26,382 nt of DNA, from the NCBI GenBank assembly GCA_003662305.1, contig QMXU01000002.1, forward strand, positions 1 to 26,382, written 5' to 3'. Shown here piece by piece: positions 1-8,556 of this stretch. Position 1 is the stretch's first letter. The number at the start of each line of letters is the position of its first letter. The notes under the pieces are model-generated. The model ran no database searches. It saw nothing but the letters and a program-made list of their open reading frames with translations, and was not told the DNA's origin. Source of the stretch: Candidatus Hecatellales archaeon. Lineage in GTDB: Archaea > Thermoproteota > Bathyarchaeia > Hecatellales > Hecatellaceae. Both the position numbers and the translations under genes were made by a program.

Positions 1-321
1 AGCCTTTAGAGCGGTGGTTCCTGCTTTAAGCGAGTTGGCGAAGTCTGCTGTGAGGATGTCGCGTCGAAGGTCGAGGACAGCGGCTATCGTCGCAGACACG
101 CTTTTCTCTTTGAAGGGGGAGGTAGTTGACGCGAAGAATACTCCGTCAACATTGTTCGGGCTGATTTCGCCCAGGCAGTCTATGGCTGCGGCAACGGCCA
201 TCGTCAAGCTGTCTTCATCCTTGCCGGCGACGGCTTTTTCACCGCGGAGGCGCTTGGAAACAGTTTCAAGACTTAGCCTCCACTTTGGAATGTAGGCTCC
301 ATATGAGACTATTCCAACCAT
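1..321 (-). CDS. HMG-CoA synthase-like protein, 3' part outside window
   Basis: This is the N-terminal 107 codons of a condensing enzyme of the thiolase superfamily; the rest lies left of base 1. The protein opens MVGIVSYGAYIPKWRLS and continues with a segment ending FFASTTSPF and DILTADFANSLKAGTTALKA, which is the N-terminal pattern of archaeal 3-hydroxy-3-methylglutaryl-CoA synthases. The catalytic cysteine, expected just after this segment, is not visible. The ATG follows the thiolase stop codon after one base (TAA-A-ATG), so the two are surely cotranscribed. In archaea HMG-CoA synthase, thiolase and a DUF35 zinc/OB-fold protein commonly form one complex, so a DUF35 gene is expected further left. 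The role could be mevalonate synthesis or a catabolic acyl-CoA condensation or cleavage; the visible part cannot decide. Confidence 0.85.
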   Translation of the reverse strand, partial: MVGIVSYGAYIPKWRLSLETVSKRLRGEKAVAGKDEDSLTMAVAAAIDCLGEISPNNVDGVFFASTTSPFKEKSVSATIAAVLDLRRDILTADFANSLKAGTTALKA

Positions 322-322
322 T

Positions 323-1516
323 TTAGGTCCCCCTCAGGCCGAGTATGGCGATGGCGGAGGTGTTGGAGTCAACCGGGGTTCCTCCAAGTGTATGCGTAAG
401 GCCTTTCTGGCTTCTTATTTCCACCTGCCGCTGGCCGGCTTTGCCTTGAAGTTGCTTGTAGACCTCGTATATCATTCTGAGTCCGCTTGCTCCTATGGGA
501 TGGCCGAAGCATTTAAGGCCTCCATCCGTGTTAACGGGCAACTCGCCTTTCAGCTCGAAGGTTCCAGCGTCTACGTCCTCTTTGGCTTTTCCCCTAGGGC
601 TGAAGCCGAAGTCCTCGTAGATTACAAGCTCTGTGATGGTGAAGCAGTCGTGGACTACCGCCAGGTCTAAGTCTTTACGTGGGTTTTCAATGCCTGCCTC
701 CGCGTAGGCTTCCTTGGAGGCTCTGACGTTTTCCTCGATGTACGTTAGGCTCCAGTCGTCTAGGAGCTCAGCCTGATACCATCCGCAGCTCATCCCAACG
801 CCTTTCACCAGCACGTAATCGTCCCGGTAGTTTTTAGCTAGGTCAGCGTGGACGATGATTGCTGCCGCCGCCCCGTCGGTTATTCCGCAGCAGTCGTAGA
901 GCCCCAGCGGGTACGCTATCATAGGCGCGTTCAAGGCGTCTTCCAATGTGATTTTACGCTGAAACTGTGCTTTAGGATTCAGAGAACCATTATAGTGGTT
1001 CTTCACCGCTATTTTGGCAAGGGCTTTCTTCCCTTCTTCGATGCTTATGCCGTAATGGTGGAAGTACCGTACGGCAAGCTGAGCGTAGGCGGCGGGAGGC
1101 GGGAAAGACGGCTTCACCCTGCTGGTGTAGGGTTCAAGAGGGTCGATTACTCCTGGAATAGCCAGCCCCACATCTTTCAGTTTCTCTGCACCGCACACTA
1201 GGACGATGTCGTAGGCGCCGCAGGCAACCGCGTAGCAGGCATTGATGAAGGCATCATGACCTCCAGCACACCGGTTTTCCACCCTTGTAATCGGTATGAA
1301 GTCCAGCTTCAGGGGGTATGCTAGGCTACGCCCCAGGTAGCCGCCCATAACGCTTGACCACCAGGCGGCTTGAATGTCCTTGGACTCCACGCCTGCGTCT
1401 TCGAAGGCTTCGTAGCATGCTTCTACTACGAGGTCCTTGATGTCCTTATCCCAGTGCTCGTCAAACTTGGTGCATCCCATGCCTATTATGGCAACTTTAT
1501 CTTTAACACCAGGCAT
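323..1516 (-). CDS. Thiolase (acetyl-CoA acetyltransferase family, SCP2-like archaeal type)
   Basis: A 397-residue thiolase, full length for the archaeal SCP2-like group. It catalyses condensation or thiolytic cleavage of 3-oxoacyl-CoA. Counting from the ATG, the nucleophile is Cys83 in ENRCAGGHDAF. His289 lies in VVHDCF and His339 in CFGHPIGASG. The C-terminus has GLTHTLGG in place of the second-cysteine motif of bacterial thiolases, as in SCPx-type enzymes. A GTG four codons earlier (1525) is possible, but the purine-rich GAGGGTG lies at good spacing from the ATG at 1516, so that start is preferred. The HMG-CoA-synthase-like gene follows after one base, and the dehydrogenase/hydratase fusion lies about 100 bases upstream. 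The pair may serve the mevalonate pathway. The neighbouring beta-oxidation fusion makes a catabolic role equally reasonable. Confidence 0.9.
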   Translation of the reverse strand: MPGVKDKVAIIGMGCTKFDEHWDKDIKDLVVEACYEAFEDAGVESKDIQAAWWSSVMGGYLGRSLAYPLKLDFIPITRVENRCAGGHDAFINACYAVACGAYDIVLVCGAEKLKDVGLAIPGVIDPLEPYTSRVKPSFPPPAAYAQLAVRYFHHYGISIEEGKKALAKIAVKNHYNGSLNPKAQFQRKITLEDALNAPMIAYPLGLYDCCGITDGAAAAIIVHADLAKNYRDDYVLVKGVGMSCGWYQAELLDDWSLTYIEENVRASKEAYAEAGIENPRKDLDLAVVHDCFTITELVIYEDFGFSPRGKAKEDVDAGTFELKGELPVNTDGGLKCFGHPIGASGLRMIYEVYKQLQGKAGQRQVEIRSQKGLTHTLGGTPVDSNTSAIAILGLRGT

Positions 1517-1618
1517 TTTTAACACCCTCTCACAATAACCATTTAACGATACAGATTACTTAAGATTAAACTTCACACGCTTAAAGACAAGGTTTTCCCC
1601 TGGCAGTTCGAATTTAGC

Positions 1619-3601
1619 TTACTTCCCCTTGAATTCCGGTTTTCTCCTGTACATGAAGGCTGTTACGCCTTCTGCGATGTCCTCGGTTACAGCCACGTCG
1701 CCGCTGGAGGCTGCCTCCATGTACAGCCCCGCCCTCAGGCTAGGCTGGTTTCCATGACACATCACCTTTTTCACCAGCTTATAGGCGATGGGAGGACCCT
1801 CCGCGATTTTCCTGGCGATTTCATATACGAACTCGTCGAATTTCTCAGGCTCAACCAGATAGTTTGCAATCCCGTATTTGAAGGCGGTTTCCGCATCCAC
1901 GTTTTCCCTCATGAACACCATCTGCTTAGCCCTGGAGAGGCCTATGAGGCTGGCAAGCCTTTGGGTTCCACCCCACCCCGGAAACAACCCCAAGTTTAAT
2001 TCAGGCAGGGCGACGAAGGCTTTTTTACTCATAACCCTTAGGTCGCAGGCGAGAGCCAGCTCAAGCCCTCCTCCTAAGGCCGGCCCGTTGATGGCGGCGA
2101 TAACAGGCTTGGACAGGGACTCTATTTTCGTGAAGGTGGCATGGCCTTTCTCGCTGAATTCCATTACCGCTTCGGCTCTTCCTTCAGCGAAGGCTGCTAG
2201 GTCTGCTCCGGCACAGAAGTTTCTTCCTTCACCTGTTATGATTATGCATCTGACATCGCGGTCTTTTTCGAGCACAGCCACAGCATCGCATATTTCATCT
2301 AGGAAGGTGAGGTTCAGAGCGTTCGCCCTCTGCGGCCTGCTTAACATCAGGGTTGCAATCTTGTTTTCCCTGTCGATTTTCAGCTTTACAAACTCGTAGA
2401 GGCCGGGGAGATACTTGTAGAAGCCTTCCTTGGTTTTTCTGCCCAGCCTGCCTTCCTCAACCATTCTCAGCAGGACGGGGTTAGGCTTATACCTTTCCTC
2501 CTTGTAGGATTCGTAGAGCTCCTTCAGCTTGCCTACCACGGCGTCTATTCCCACGTCGTCGGCGATTCTCAGCAGGGCTCTCGGATAGTTCAGCCCGTAG
2601 ATTACTCCCCTGTCTATTTCCTCGCGGGTTGCCACTTCTCTTTCAATAAGCCATGCTGCCTCGTTTACCGCTGGCGCGATGAACCGTAAAATATCGAACC
2701 TGCTTCCAGCCCTTAGGGGAACCTCGTTTCTCTTTCCCTCCGACCAGTCGTAGAAGCCTTTACCGCTTTTCCTTCCGAGATACCCAGCCTTAACCAGCCT
2801 TTCGAAGGGGGGCGCCGGCCTGTAGGTTTCACCCAGCGTTTCCCTGAAGTATTCTAGGATGTGGTAGGTGAGGTCTATGCATCCTCCTCTGAGGAGGTCG
2901 TGTAATTCGAAGAGCCCCATGGGAAGCCCCATCTTATACTTGATTGCAGAGTCGATTTCTAGGACGGTTCCTTCACCTTTTTCCAGGGCCCAGGCTGCCT
3001 CGTTGGCCATTGTGACGAAGATTCTGTTGACTACGAAGCCTGGGACATCCTTCCGCACGTGTATGATTACCCGCCTCATCCTTTTGGAGGCTTCCTCAAC
3101 GGCTCTCACGGTTTCCCTGCTTGTCTTTTCCCCCCAAACTATTTCAACAAGCCTCATTATTTTTGGGGGGTTAAAGAAGTGTAAGCCTGCCACCCTGTCA
3201 GGTCTGCCTGTATATTCTGCAAGCTTTGAAATGCTTAGGGAGGAAGTGTTAGTCGCGAAGATGGTGCGTTCAGGACAGTATTGCTCGCATTCCCGGAAAA
3301 CTTTTCCCTTAAGGTCGAGCACTTCCGGGATGGCTTCTATTATCATGTCGGCTTCCTTCACGGCTTCTTCCAGCTCGACAACAGGGGTGATTCTTCTCAG
3401 AACAGCCTCCACGCTTTCTTTCAGCCTGCCTTTTTCAGCGTCCCTTTCAAGGCTTGCCTTAATCCTCTCGTAGCCTTTCTGAACTATTTCCTCGCTGATA
3501 TCTCTCATTTTAACGTTAAAGCCTGAAAGGGCGGCAAGCTCAGCTATCGCATGGCCCATAACGCCAGCGCCTAGAACGCAGATCGTTTTTATTTCCACCA
3601 T
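1619..3601 (-). CDS. Fused 3-hydroxyacyl-CoA dehydrogenase / enoyl-CoA hydratase
   Basis: A 660-residue bifunctional beta-oxidation enzyme. Residues 1-180 form the NAD-binding domain of 3-hydroxyacyl-CoA dehydrogenase, with GAGVMG at 11-16 and the catalytic pair His141 (GLHFFNP) and Glu153. Two C-terminal dehydrogenase domains follow at about 185-290 (GYLGRKSGKGFYDW) and 300-395 (GRLGRKTKEGFYKY). Residues 400-660 are a crotonase with the oxyanion loop GPALGGGLE and both catalytic glutamates, Glu514 and Glu534, twenty residues apart as in rat enoyl-CoA hydratase. The order dehydrogenase-hydratase is the reverse of bacterial FadB. It is typical of archaea, including the crotonyl-CoA hydratase/3-hydroxybutyryl-CoA dehydrogenase of Sulfolobales. 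It hydrates an enoyl-CoA and oxidises the product to 3-oxoacyl-CoA, the substrate of the thiolase downstream. The start has GGGTGA six bases before the ATG. Confidence 0.95.
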   Translation of the reverse strand: MVEIKTICVLGAGVMGHAIAELAALSGFNVKMRDISEEIVQKGYERIKASLERDAEKGRLKESVEAVLRRITPVVELEEAVKEADMIIEAIPEVLDLKGKVFRECEQYCPERTIFATNTSSLSISKLAEYTGRPDRVAGLHFFNPPKIMRLVEIVWGEKTSRETVRAVEEASKRMRRVIIHVRKDVPGFVVNRIFVTMANEAAWALEKGEGTVLEIDSAIKYKMGLPMGLFELHDLLRGGCIDLTYHILEYFRETLGETYRPAPPFERLVKAGYLGRKSGKGFYDWSEGKRNEVPLRAGSRFDILRFIAPAVNEAAWLIEREVATREEIDRGVIYGLNYPRALLRIADDVGIDAVVGKLKELYESYKEERYKPNPVLLRMVEEGRLGRKTKEGFYKYLPGLYEFVKLKIDRENKIATLMLSRPQRANALNLTFLDEICDAVAVLEKDRDVRCIIITGEGRNFCAGADLAAFAEGRAEAVMEFSEKGHATFTKIESLSKPVIAAINGPALGGGLELALACDLRVMSKKAFVALPELNLGLFPGWGGTQRLASLIGLSRAKQMVFMRENVDAETAFKYGIANYLVEPEKFDEFVYEIARKIAEGPPIAYKLVKKVMCHGNQPSLRAGLYMEAASSGDVAVTEDIAEGVTAFMYRRKPEFKGK

Positions 3602-3660
3602 ACCATTTCACCCCCAACCCAGAATTACATAAGCCGGAAAGGAAGAATTCTGCACCCTTC

Positions 3661-4254
3661 TTATTCTACTACACTCTCGTATCCGGCTTTCAGGGCTTTA
3701 AGATTTATTGGGTGCAGTTTTTCCGGTAAAACCTCCTTCACCGCTTCTTCAACCGCGTCGTAGCTGAAGGGCAGCTTCACAAGCCTGGTGAGCATGCCTA
3801 TGATTACCACGTTGGTTGCCTGGATTCCTCCTGTAACCTCCTCCGCAATCTTAGACGCTTCAACCACCCTCACGTTCCCAGTAATCTTTTTCAGGTTTTC
3901 CACGATTTCGCCTATTTCAGGATACTTCGCCAGGCCTGATGAAACTATGGGAGGTATCACGCTTCTATCGTTCAAGATGACAAGCGTGTTCCGGTTGAGG
4001 TACCGTGCATACCTGACAGCCTCCACTGGTTCAAGGGAAACCACTACGTCAGCGCCTCCAAGCGGGATTAGGGGGGCATAGACCTCTCCAAATCTGACGT
4101 GAACTTCAACGCTTCCACCCCTCTGAGCCATGCCATGGGTTTCAGCCGTTATAACGTTCACTCCCGCTTTGAGGGCTGCCCTTCCCAGTATGGCAGAAGT
4201 TGTAAGTATCCCCTGGCCGCCTACGCCAACTAAGAGAACGTTAAGCTGCGTCAT
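3661..4254 (-). CDS. iorB: Indolepyruvate:ferredoxin oxidoreductase, beta subunit
   Basis: A subunit of about 197 residues of the POR gamma-like family. With IorA it converts aryl- or branched 2-oxo acids plus CoA to acyl-CoA, CO2 and reduced ferredoxin. The N-terminus carries GVGGQGILTTS, followed by AETHGMAQRGGSV, both hallmarks of IorB. A GTG at 4263 opens the same frame, but the TATA box TTTAAATA at 4280-4287 predicts a transcript start near 4257. That favours the internal ATG at 4254 and a nearly leaderless message. Unusually, iorA does not follow in the same operon: it lies on the other strand across a 146-base promoter region. The fused dehydrogenase/hydratase gene follows 59 bases downstream and is probably cotranscribed, linking 2-oxo acid oxidation to beta-oxidation. 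Confidence 0.93.
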   Translation of the reverse strand: MTQLNVLLVGVGGQGILTTSAILGRAALKAGVNVITAETHGMAQRGGSVEVHVRFGEVYAPLIPLGGADVVVSLEPVEAVRYARYLNRNTLVILNDRSVIPPIVSSGLAKYPEIGEIVENLKKITGNVRVVEASKIAEEVTGGIQATNVVIIGMLTRLVKLPFSYDAVEEAVKEVLPEKLHPINLKALKAGYESVVE

Positions 4255-4279
4255 CGCTTTCACCGTTATATGAAAAGAA

Positions 4280-4287
4280 TATTTAAA
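4280..4287 (-). promoter_or_regulatory. TATA box of iorB
   Basis: The minus strand reads TTTAAATA. An archaeal start site would fall 26-27 bases from its centre, near 4257, just ahead of the ATG at 4254. It is the main reason for preferring that ATG over the GTG at 4263. Confidence 0.6.
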
Positions 4288-4368
4288 CCTTGTTAAAGTT
4301 AATTAAAAGCCGCTGGCAAAACGTGACGTACTCAAAATTTTCTCAGGCTGACTATACCTAAAAATACC

Positions 4369-4376
4369 TTTTAATG
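4369..4376 (+). promoter_or_regulatory. Likely TATA box of iorA
   Basis: TTTTAATG lies 25-32 bases before the ATG at 4401 and predicts a leaderless or nearly leaderless transcript. A second AT-rich stretch (CTAAAAATA, about 4358-4366) could serve instead. The iorB and iorA promoters sit back to back here, so the region 4264-4400 can control both subunits together. Confidence 0.45.
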
Positions 4377-4400
4377 TCCAGTAGTATGTAGGGGCTAGAC

Positions 4401-6281
4401 ATGATTAAAGACGTAGTTAAAGACATTGAAGACGAAAACGTGCTTCTCCTGGGAAACGAGGCTATAGCTAGAGGAGCCTTGGAAGCTGGCATAGACGTTT
4501 ACGCCGCCTATCCTGGAACACCGTCATCTGAAATCGCTGACACCCTCTCCGAAGCCTGCAGACTGCTGAAGGGCAGAACAGAGTTTTACATGGAGTATTC
4601 CATCAACGAGAAGGTAGCCTTCGAAGTTGCGGCTGGAGCGTCCCTCGCTGGGAAGCGGGGCATGTGCGGGATGAAGCATGTCGGCGTTAACGTCGCATCG
4701 GACACCCTCTTCAGCTTCGCATACGTTGGGGCGAGAGGAGGCTTCGTCGTGGTCAGCGCCGACGACCCGTCCCTGCACAGCAGCCAGAACGAGCAGGACA
4801 ACAGATGGTATGGAAGAGCGGCTAGGGTTCCAGTAATAGAGGCGTCGAACGTTCAGGAGGCTAAGGACCTAGTGAAGCTTGCCTTCGAGCTTTCCGAAGA
4901 GTTCCAGCTTCCCATAATGTTTAGAAGCTACACCAGGCTCAGCCATACAAGCGGGGTTGTTAAGCTTGGCAGGCTTCCTGAAAAGAAGCTTGAAAGAGTT
5001 GAATGGAAGAGAAGCCCGCTATCCGACGTTCTCGTGCCTGCGAACGCCATAAAAAGGAAAAAAGTGCTACTGGAAAAAATCGAGAGAGTTCGCAAGCGTT
5101 TTGACGGTGTAGAAATAAACAGGGTTGAAGGGGGAGAAGGAAGAGAAGGCGTAATCGCCTGCGGTATAAGTTATACTTACGCCAAGGAAGCTTTAAGAAG
5201 ACTTGGAGTGGACCTGCCGGTTTTGAAGCTTTTAACCCAGTATCCGCTTCCGGAGAGGCTTATAGAGAACTTTATAGGCTCACTCGACAAGGTTGTCATT
5301 GTAGAAGAACTCGACCCTTTTGTAGAACTTCACGTGAAGGCTATAGCTAAAGACTACGGTGTGAAGGTTTACGGGAAGGAGAACGGCTGCTTCCCGGAGA
5401 GCTACGAGTACAGTATTTCCATAGTTGAAAGAGGCTTAGCGGAAATGCTGGGTAGAAGCGTGGGAAGCTACGACGAGCTTCTTGAGAAGGCGAACACCGT
5501 TTCTTCGATAGCGCCTCCCCGCCCTCCAGTTTTCTGCCCCGGCTGTCCTCACGCTGCCACCTACTACGCGATTAAGAAGGTGTCCAAGGAGGTTGGGGGA
5601 GCAGCCTTACCAAGCGATATAGGCTGTTATACGCTGGGTGTAAGCAAGCCCTTTGAAACCGTTGAGATAACCATCTGCATGGGGGCAGGGGTAGGAGTTT
5701 CCAACGGGCTGAGCGAGGTTTTGAAAAACAAGATTATCACTACGGTAGGGGACTCCACCTTCTTCCACGCAACCGTTCCAGCCATGATTAACGCTGTCTA
5801 CAACAAGCACAGGTTTGTGTTCGTAATCTTGGATAACTCTGGAACGGCGATGACAGGATTTCAGCCTCACCCCGGGCTGCCTGTCAGAGGCTGCGGTGAA
5901 CAGTCGAAGCCAGTTAAGATAGAAGATGTTGCGAGAGGCTGCGGCATAGAGTTCGTGGAGGTTGTGAACCCGTATAACATCAGAAAGATGGAGGACACCC
6001 TGAGAAGAGCATTAGAACACGAGACCGTCTCAGTTATCGTGGCGAGGAGACTGTGCGCCGTACTCTGGAACAGGGAAAGGAGGAGGAAAGGAGTTAAAAT
6101 CGTGCCCTTCAAGGTTGAAGACAACTGCGACCTCTGCTTGGAGTGCGTTTCATCCTTCACCTGTCCAGCTATAGTCTACGACGGTAAAAAAGTTTGGATA
6201 GATGAAGCCCTATGTGCAGGCTGCGGGGTCTGCGCTCAGATATGTCCGAGGGAGGCTATCAAGCCGAAGGCGGAAAGGTGA
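4401..6281 (+). CDS. iorA: Indolepyruvate:ferredoxin oxidoreductase, alpha subunit
   Basis: The 626-residue thiamine-diphosphate subunit of IorAB, normal length. The N-terminal half is the POR pyrimidine-binding domain (YPGTPSSEIAD at 37-47) and the middle (about 250-345) is the POR transketolase-C-like domain. The TPP-binding domain follows, with FCPGCPH at 378-384, GDSTFFH at 450-456 and DNSGTAMTG at 478-486. The last 51 residues are a two-cluster ferredoxin: Cys576, 579, 582, 588 with the wide last spacing typical of IorA, and Cys605, 608, 611, 615. Family members oxidise indolepyruvate, phenylpyruvate and 4-hydroxyphenylpyruvate to aryl-acetyl-CoA while reducing ferredoxin. The phenylacetate-CoA-ligase-like gene at 14226 and the AOR at 18475 act on the same class of compounds. 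IorB is encoded divergently at 3661-4254. Confidence 0.96.
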   Translation: MIKDVVKDIEDENVLLLGNEAIARGALEAGIDVYAAYPGTPSSEIADTLSEACRLLKGRTEFYMEYSINEKVAFEVAAGASLAGKRGMCGMKHVGVNVASDTLFSFAYVGARGGFVVVSADDPSLHSSQNEQDNRWYGRAARVPVIEASNVQEAKDLVKLAFELSEEFQLPIMFRSYTRLSHTSGVVKLGRLPEKKLERVEWKRSPLSDVLVPANAIKRKKVLLEKIERVRKRFDGVEINRVEGGEGREGVIACGISYTYAKEALRRLGVDLPVLKLLTQYPLPERLIENFIGSLDKVVIVEELDPFVELHVKAIAKDYGVKVYGKENGCFPESYEYSISIVERGLAEMLGRSVGSYDELLEKANTVSSIAPPRPPVFCPGCPHAATYYAIKKVSKEVGGAALPSDIGCYTLGVSKPFETVEITICMGAGVGVSNGLSEVLKNKIITTVGDSTFFHATVPAMINAVYNKHRFVFVILDNSGTAMTGFQPHPGLPVRGCGEQSKPVKIEDVARGCGIEFVEVVNPYNIRKMEDTLRRALEHETVSVIVARRLCAVLWNRERRRKGVKIVPFKVEDNCDLCLECVSSFTCPAIVYDGKKVWIDEALCAGCGVCAQICPREAIKPKAER

Positions 6282-6304
6282 AACCTTGAGGGACGGCTGG
6301 AAGA

Positions 6305-6319
6305 TTTTAAATTTTATAT
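6305..6319 (+). promoter_or_regulatory. TATA region of the MFS gene
   Basis: TTTTAAAT and TTTTATAT overlap here. The second box predicts transcription starting at or next to the ATG at 6340. It lies in the 58-base gap after iorA, so the transporter can be expressed on its own. Confidence 0.5.
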
Positions 6320-6339
6320 GCTAGAGGATAATGGCGTAA

Positions 6340-7527
6340 ATGGCTAGGATTCATTATTCATGGGTTATCGCTGCCGCCGGGATGCTGGGTATCCTTGTAG
6401 GTTTAGGCTTCGCCCGCTTCGGTTACACTCCTATTCTGGAGCCTATGCGTGAAGGGTTAGGGCTGTCCTATACGCATATGGGGCTGATAGCATCCGCCAA
6501 CTTCATGGGGTATGTTTCCTTCTCCCTGCTTGGGGGCTACCTGGCATCAAGGTATGGAGGAAGGAAAGTTGCCGTTTACTCGCTGCTGTTAATCGGGGTG
6601 ACGATGATTTTAACAGGGCTTGTCAGGTCCTTCGAGGACGCGCTCATAGCAAGATTTCTCACCGGGGTAGGGTCGGCGGGGGTGAACGTGTCGTTCCTAG
6701 GGCTTGTTTCGTCATGGTTTGGTAAGGCGAGAAGAGGCTTGGCGACGGGTATGATGAATGCGGGGTCAAGCGTGGGAATAATTATTGTGGGCATAGTCAT
6801 CCCCGTGGTGGTTTTAAACTTTCAGGATGGATGGAGGGTTGGATGGTCCCTCCTCGGGGCTGCAGGCATAGTCATCGCCGCCGTCAGCTACATGCTTGTA
6901 AAGGACAGACCGGAGGAGTTGGGGCTTAAGCCTATAGCTGTTGGAGAAGACCAAAGGGAGGTAAGCATAGGCATGGTTTACAGGACAAAAACCCTGCTCA
7001 GGCTTGGAATGGTTTACACCCTCTTCGGCTTCTCCTACATAATTTTCGCAACCTTCTACTCTTCCCACATGGTTTTGCAGGGATACGGCATTGAGCTTGC
7101 CGGAGGCTTCTGGTCCATGGTTGGAGTGCTGTCGATGTTCAGCGGGCCTCTCTGGGGAACAGTCTCAGACAGGATTGGCCGGAACTACGGGCTTGCGATT
7201 GTTTACACCCTGCTTGGAATATCTTTCATAGCCTTCGGCTTTTCCAGGGGCATAGCAGGGCTGGCCGCTGCTTCCATCGTTGCAGGAATAACAATTTTCA
7301 GCATACCTACCATTGTTCAGGCGTTCTGCGGGGACCTGGTTGGAGCCAAATCCGCCTCCGCAGCAATAGGCTTCGTAACGGTGTTCTTCGGCGTAGGCCA
7401 AATGGTAGGGCCGAGCGTGGGAGGGTACCTAGCAGACTTAACAGGAAGCTTCGTGACCTCCCTCACCCTTGCGGGTGTAGCTTCGATTGCAGGAGGCATA
7501 CTCTCCCTGCTGGTGAAAGGCGAATAA
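6340..7527 (+). CDS. MFS transporter, 12-helix
   Basis: A 395-residue integral membrane protein of the major facilitator superfamily. The N-terminus (HYSWVIAAAGMLGILVGLGFAR) runs straight into the first membrane helix, and about twelve hydrophobic segments follow. Loop 2-3 carries GGYLASRYGGRKVA, the usual MFS GxxxDRxGRR-type motif in variant form, and the matching loop in the second half has GTVSDRIGRNYG. A hydrophilic linker at about 190-215 separates the two six-helix halves. The N-terminal GFARFGYTPILEPM resembles the YbfB/YjiJ and oxalate/formate-antiporter-like branch. Substrate is unknown. Its position right after iorA, and convergent with the dehydratase activator, suggests uptake of an organic acid used by this cluster; that is inference. 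Confidence 0.88.
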   Translation: MARIHYSWVIAAAGMLGILVGLGFARFGYTPILEPMREGLGLSYTHMGLIASANFMGYVSFSLLGGYLASRYGGRKVAVYSLLLIGVTMILTGLVRSFEDALIARFLTGVGSAGVNVSFLGLVSSWFGKARRGLATGMMNAGSSVGIIIVGIVIPVVVLNFQDGWRVGWSLLGAAGIVIAAVSYMLVKDRPEELGLKPIAVGEDQREVSIGMVYRTKTLLRLGMVYTLFGFSYIIFATFYSSHMVLQGYGIELAGGFWSMVGVLSMFSGPLWGTVSDRIGRNYGLAIVYTLLGISFIAFGFSRGIAGLAAASIVAGITIFSIPTIVQAFCGDLVGAKSASAAIGFVTVFFGVGQMVGPSVGGYLADLTGSFVTSLTLAGVASIAGGILSLLVKGE

Positions 7528-7548
7528 CTCGTGTGGAAAACCGGATGT

Positions 7549-8361
7549 TTACCTCCTCTTTTTAGGGGGCCTACCGCTGTCGGAAGCCTTCTCCCTTGCC
7601 ATCAATGCTGCGCCTATAGCCCCCACGATTTGAGGCTCGGAGGGAACGCGTATTCTATGTTTAATTTCCCTTTCTAGGGCTTTCACAACGCCTATGTTTT
7701 TCGCAACCCCGCCTGTCATCACTATATCCTTTTCAGCTCCAACCTGCTTCACCAAGCCGCTAATCCTTTTCGCGATGGCCTCGTGGAGGCCTGCGACGAT
7801 GTCAACGGGGTTTCCTCCTGAGGCTATCAGCGATATTACTTCGGATTCCGCGAAGACCGTGCATGTGCTGGTTATCTGAATTCTGCTTTTCGATTTAAGG
7901 GACAGCCCACCCATTTCTTCCAGTCTGATTTCTAGAGCGTCCGCCATGACCTCTAGAAACCTTCCAGTTCCAGCGGCACACTTATCGTTCATGGTGAACT
8001 TTAAAACCCTGCCGTCATCGTTAAGCCTCATAACCTTTGAGTCCTGTCCTCCAACGTCGATTACCGTATGGCATTTGGGGAAGAGAAATTTAGCTCCCCT
8101 CGAATGGCATGTGATTTCGGTGATTTTCTCGTTTGCGAAGGTTGAGACTGCTAGGTTTCTCCCGTACCCTGTTGCCACGATGTAGCGTATGTCTGAAGGC
8201 TTCAACCCTGCTTTCCGAAGGCATTCTTTAAACGCGTCCTCGCTTGCTTCCTTTATCTTGGCGGTGGTCTTCCTAATGACGTAGGCTACAGGCTTACCTT
8301 CGAAGTCGATTATGCAAACTTTGGTTGTCAGCGAGCCGATGTCTACCCCTGCAAAATACAT
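7549..8361 (-). CDS. 2-hydroxyacyl-CoA dehydratase activator (HgdC/FldI/BcrD family ATPase)
   Basis: A 270-residue BadF/BadG/BcrA/BcrD-family ATPase with the ASKHA fold. The N-terminal VDIGSLTTK and the DVGGQDSK motif at 102-109 are phosphate-binding loops. Cys128 (NDKCAAGTGRF) and Cys167 (STCTVFAESE) match the two cysteines that hold the [4Fe-4S] cluster between the subunits of the homodimer (Cys127 and Cys166 in Acidaminococcus HgdC, from recall). MTGGVAKN at 215-222 is the adenosine motif. It uses ATP to fire a low-potential electron from ferredoxin into the dehydratase. The size fits the single homodimeric activators; class I benzoyl-CoA reductase needs two different ATPase subunits and only one is present. 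The C-terminus is Lys/Arg-rich. GGTGGT lies five bases before the ATG. Its partner subunits are at 11779-14133 on the other strand. Confidence 0.93.
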   Translation of the reverse strand: MYFAGVDIGSLTTKVCIIDFEGKPVAYVIRKTTAKIKEASEDAFKECLRKAGLKPSDIRYIVATGYGRNLAVSTFANEKITEITCHSRGAKFLFPKCHTVIDVGGQDSKVMRLNDDGRVLKFTMNDKCAAGTGRFLEVMADALEIRLEEMGGLSLKSKSRIQITSTCTVFAESEVISLIASGGNPVDIVAGLHEAIAKRISGLVKQVGAEKDIVMTGGVAKNIGVVKALEREIKHRIRVPSEPQIVGAIGAALMAREKASDSGRPPKKRR

Positions 8362-8513
8362 TCGACCACCAAAGCTATTAAAATCCGCGTGGAATTTTAC
8401 CTTTTCTTGGAAGCCCCCATTTTAACAAACGGTAGACGCCTCTTTCAATTAGCGAAGCAATGTTTGACAGTAGATGAAAATCTATGCGGCTAAATAAACA
8501 GCACAGGAAATTA

Positions 8514-8521
8514 TTTTATAT
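8514..8521 (+). promoter_or_regulatory. TATA box of the GlcD-type dehydrogenase gene
   Basis: TTTTATAT predicts transcription from about 8544. That places GGTGG (8545-8549) at the very 5' end of the message, seven bases before the TTG at 8557, and it supports that TTG as the true start. The rest of the 195-base divergent gap 8362-8556 holds nothing else I recognise. Confidence 0.6.
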
Positions 8522-8556
8522 CTTTCAGCCATGATAAGCTAGCAGGTGGCTGGGGC

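Noticed and set aside
14..295. A 93-codon plus-strand frame at the left edge.
   Set aside because: The minus strand here encodes an unmistakable HMG-CoA-synthase N-terminus that is tightly coupled to the thiolase gene.
2868..3473. A 201-codon open frame antisense to the dehydrogenase/hydratase fusion.
   Set aside because: It lies wholly inside a clear gene, has Ser/Leu-rich low-complexity translation and no motif; a coding shadow. The same applies to 16262-16855 and the other long antisense frames.
6331..6342. A two-codon ORF (ATG GCG TAA) just before the MFS start.
   Set aside because: The TATA boxes predict transcription starting at about 6335-6342, after this ATG, so it is probably not in the message.
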